Origin: Alphaproteobacteria bacterium
GTDB lineage: Bacteria; Pseudomonadota; Alphaproteobacteria; Micavibrionales; SZUA-601
Assembly (NCBI GenBank): GCA_003250865.1
Contig: QKJH01000004.1
Location: forward strand, 1 to 5,253
Reading direction: 5' to 3'
DNA: 5,253 nt
Position numbers and translations under genes: made by a program. The notes beneath the pieces are model-generated. The model was not told where the DNA came from, made no database searches, and was given only the letters and a program-made list of their open reading frames with translations. Shown here one piece after another: positions 5,154-5,253 of the stretch (positions are counted from its first letter, which is position 1; every line of letters begins with the position of its first letter).

Positions 5154-5253
5154 CCGGCTATTGGGCGGCGATTTTCCCCAAGGCAACCTTGACCGAACAG
5201 GGCGACGCCTTTTTCGATAATCCGGTCACGAGTGGTCCTTTCATGGTCAAGGA
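5147..5253 (+). CDS. Fragment of a family 5 ABC-transporter solute-binding protein (probable chimeric end)
   Basis: Frame 2 from about 5147 to the window edge reads PIAGYWAAIFPKATLTEQ, then GDAFFDNPVTSGPFMVK. The segment 'IFPKA...GD.FF.NPVTSGPF.VK' resembles the conserved middle of family 5 (peptide/nickel-type) periplasmic binding proteins, where an NPVGTGPF-like motif is usual. There is no start codon or ribosome site: the frame emerges from inside the PAS gene, which is in another frame, and it remains open at the window edge. G+C is about 55% over 5161-5253, higher than the genes to the left. An internal piece of a binding-protein gene has no reason to follow a PAS codon directly, so an assembly or amplification chimera is the simplest reading. 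The family assignment rests on one motif only. Confidence 0.45.

Noticed and set aside
81..5158. Shared short words near both junctions (AAGTT and GCCGG at 84-96 and 5139-5157).
   Set aside because: The spacing between the two words differs (3 versus 9 nt) and each is only 5 nt, so this is not a convincing repeat or attachment-site pair. No integrase or transposase is present.
1..5253. Possible circular join of the window ends: the last two bases plus the first base make a codon, the frame stays open across the join to the TAA at 83-85, and the join creates GGATCC.
   Set aside because: The frame match has a one-in-three chance. The joined peptide would place a protein end about 30 residues after a mid-protein binding-protein motif, which does not fit the family. 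There is no terminal overlap to show circularity, and the ends are not those of a BamHI cut.
1..5253. CRISPR arrays, tRNA or rRNA genes, insertion sequences, toxin-antitoxin or defence genes.
   Set aside because: No spaced repeats, clover-leaf sequences, transposase motifs or terminal inverted repeats were seen. All space outside the short gaps is taken by the genes listed.

Overview
The window (about 43% G+C through its body) carries a compact block of housekeeping and regulatory genes typical of an alphaproteobacterium, probably Rhodospirillales-like and AT-rich. The supporting evidence is a regulatory PTS (mannose-family EIIA, HPr, enzyme I) followed by ahcY and then by a gene for a PAS-domain sensor protein. 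That gene order is familiar in alphaproteobacteria. I infer the taxonomy from gene order and protein motifs and have run no search.

Layout: (a) 1-85, a short open stretch that ends in a stop and does not belong to the following gene; (b) 86-229, the last 47 codons of a mannose-family EIIA; (c) ptsH 243-533 and ptsI 530-2350, tightly packed behind EIIA; (d) a gene on the minus strand (2889-2347) for a small membrane-anchored SAM-dependent methyltransferase that overlaps the end of ptsI by 4 nt; (e) a 68-nt divergent intergenic region; (f) ahcY 2958-4271 with an intrinsic terminator; (g) the 5' part of a PAS-domain sensor gene from 4380, whose family sequence stops near 5147; (h) about 105 nt at the right end that reads in another frame as a piece of a family 5 (peptide/nickel type) ABC-transporter solute-binding protein.

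How the genes work together: enzyme I takes phosphate from PEP and passes it to HPr, which passes it to EIIA. No EIIB/EIIC permease gene is in the window, so this is most simply a regulatory phosphorelay; HPr also keeps the serine that HPr kinase would modify. The methyltransferase makes S-adenosylhomocysteine, and AhcY, encoded divergently next to it, removes that product. The PAS protein would normally continue into a histidine kinase, but no kinase domain is present here.

The main oddity is at the two ends. About 85 nt on the left and 105 nt on the right are richer in G+C (51% and 55% by my count). Each breaks a well-conserved gene abruptly, without a partner sequence that makes sense. I think chimeric contig ends are more likely than biology. 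I found no undescribed system; the most interesting biological item is the FAM173-like membrane-anchored methyltransferase beside ahcY.
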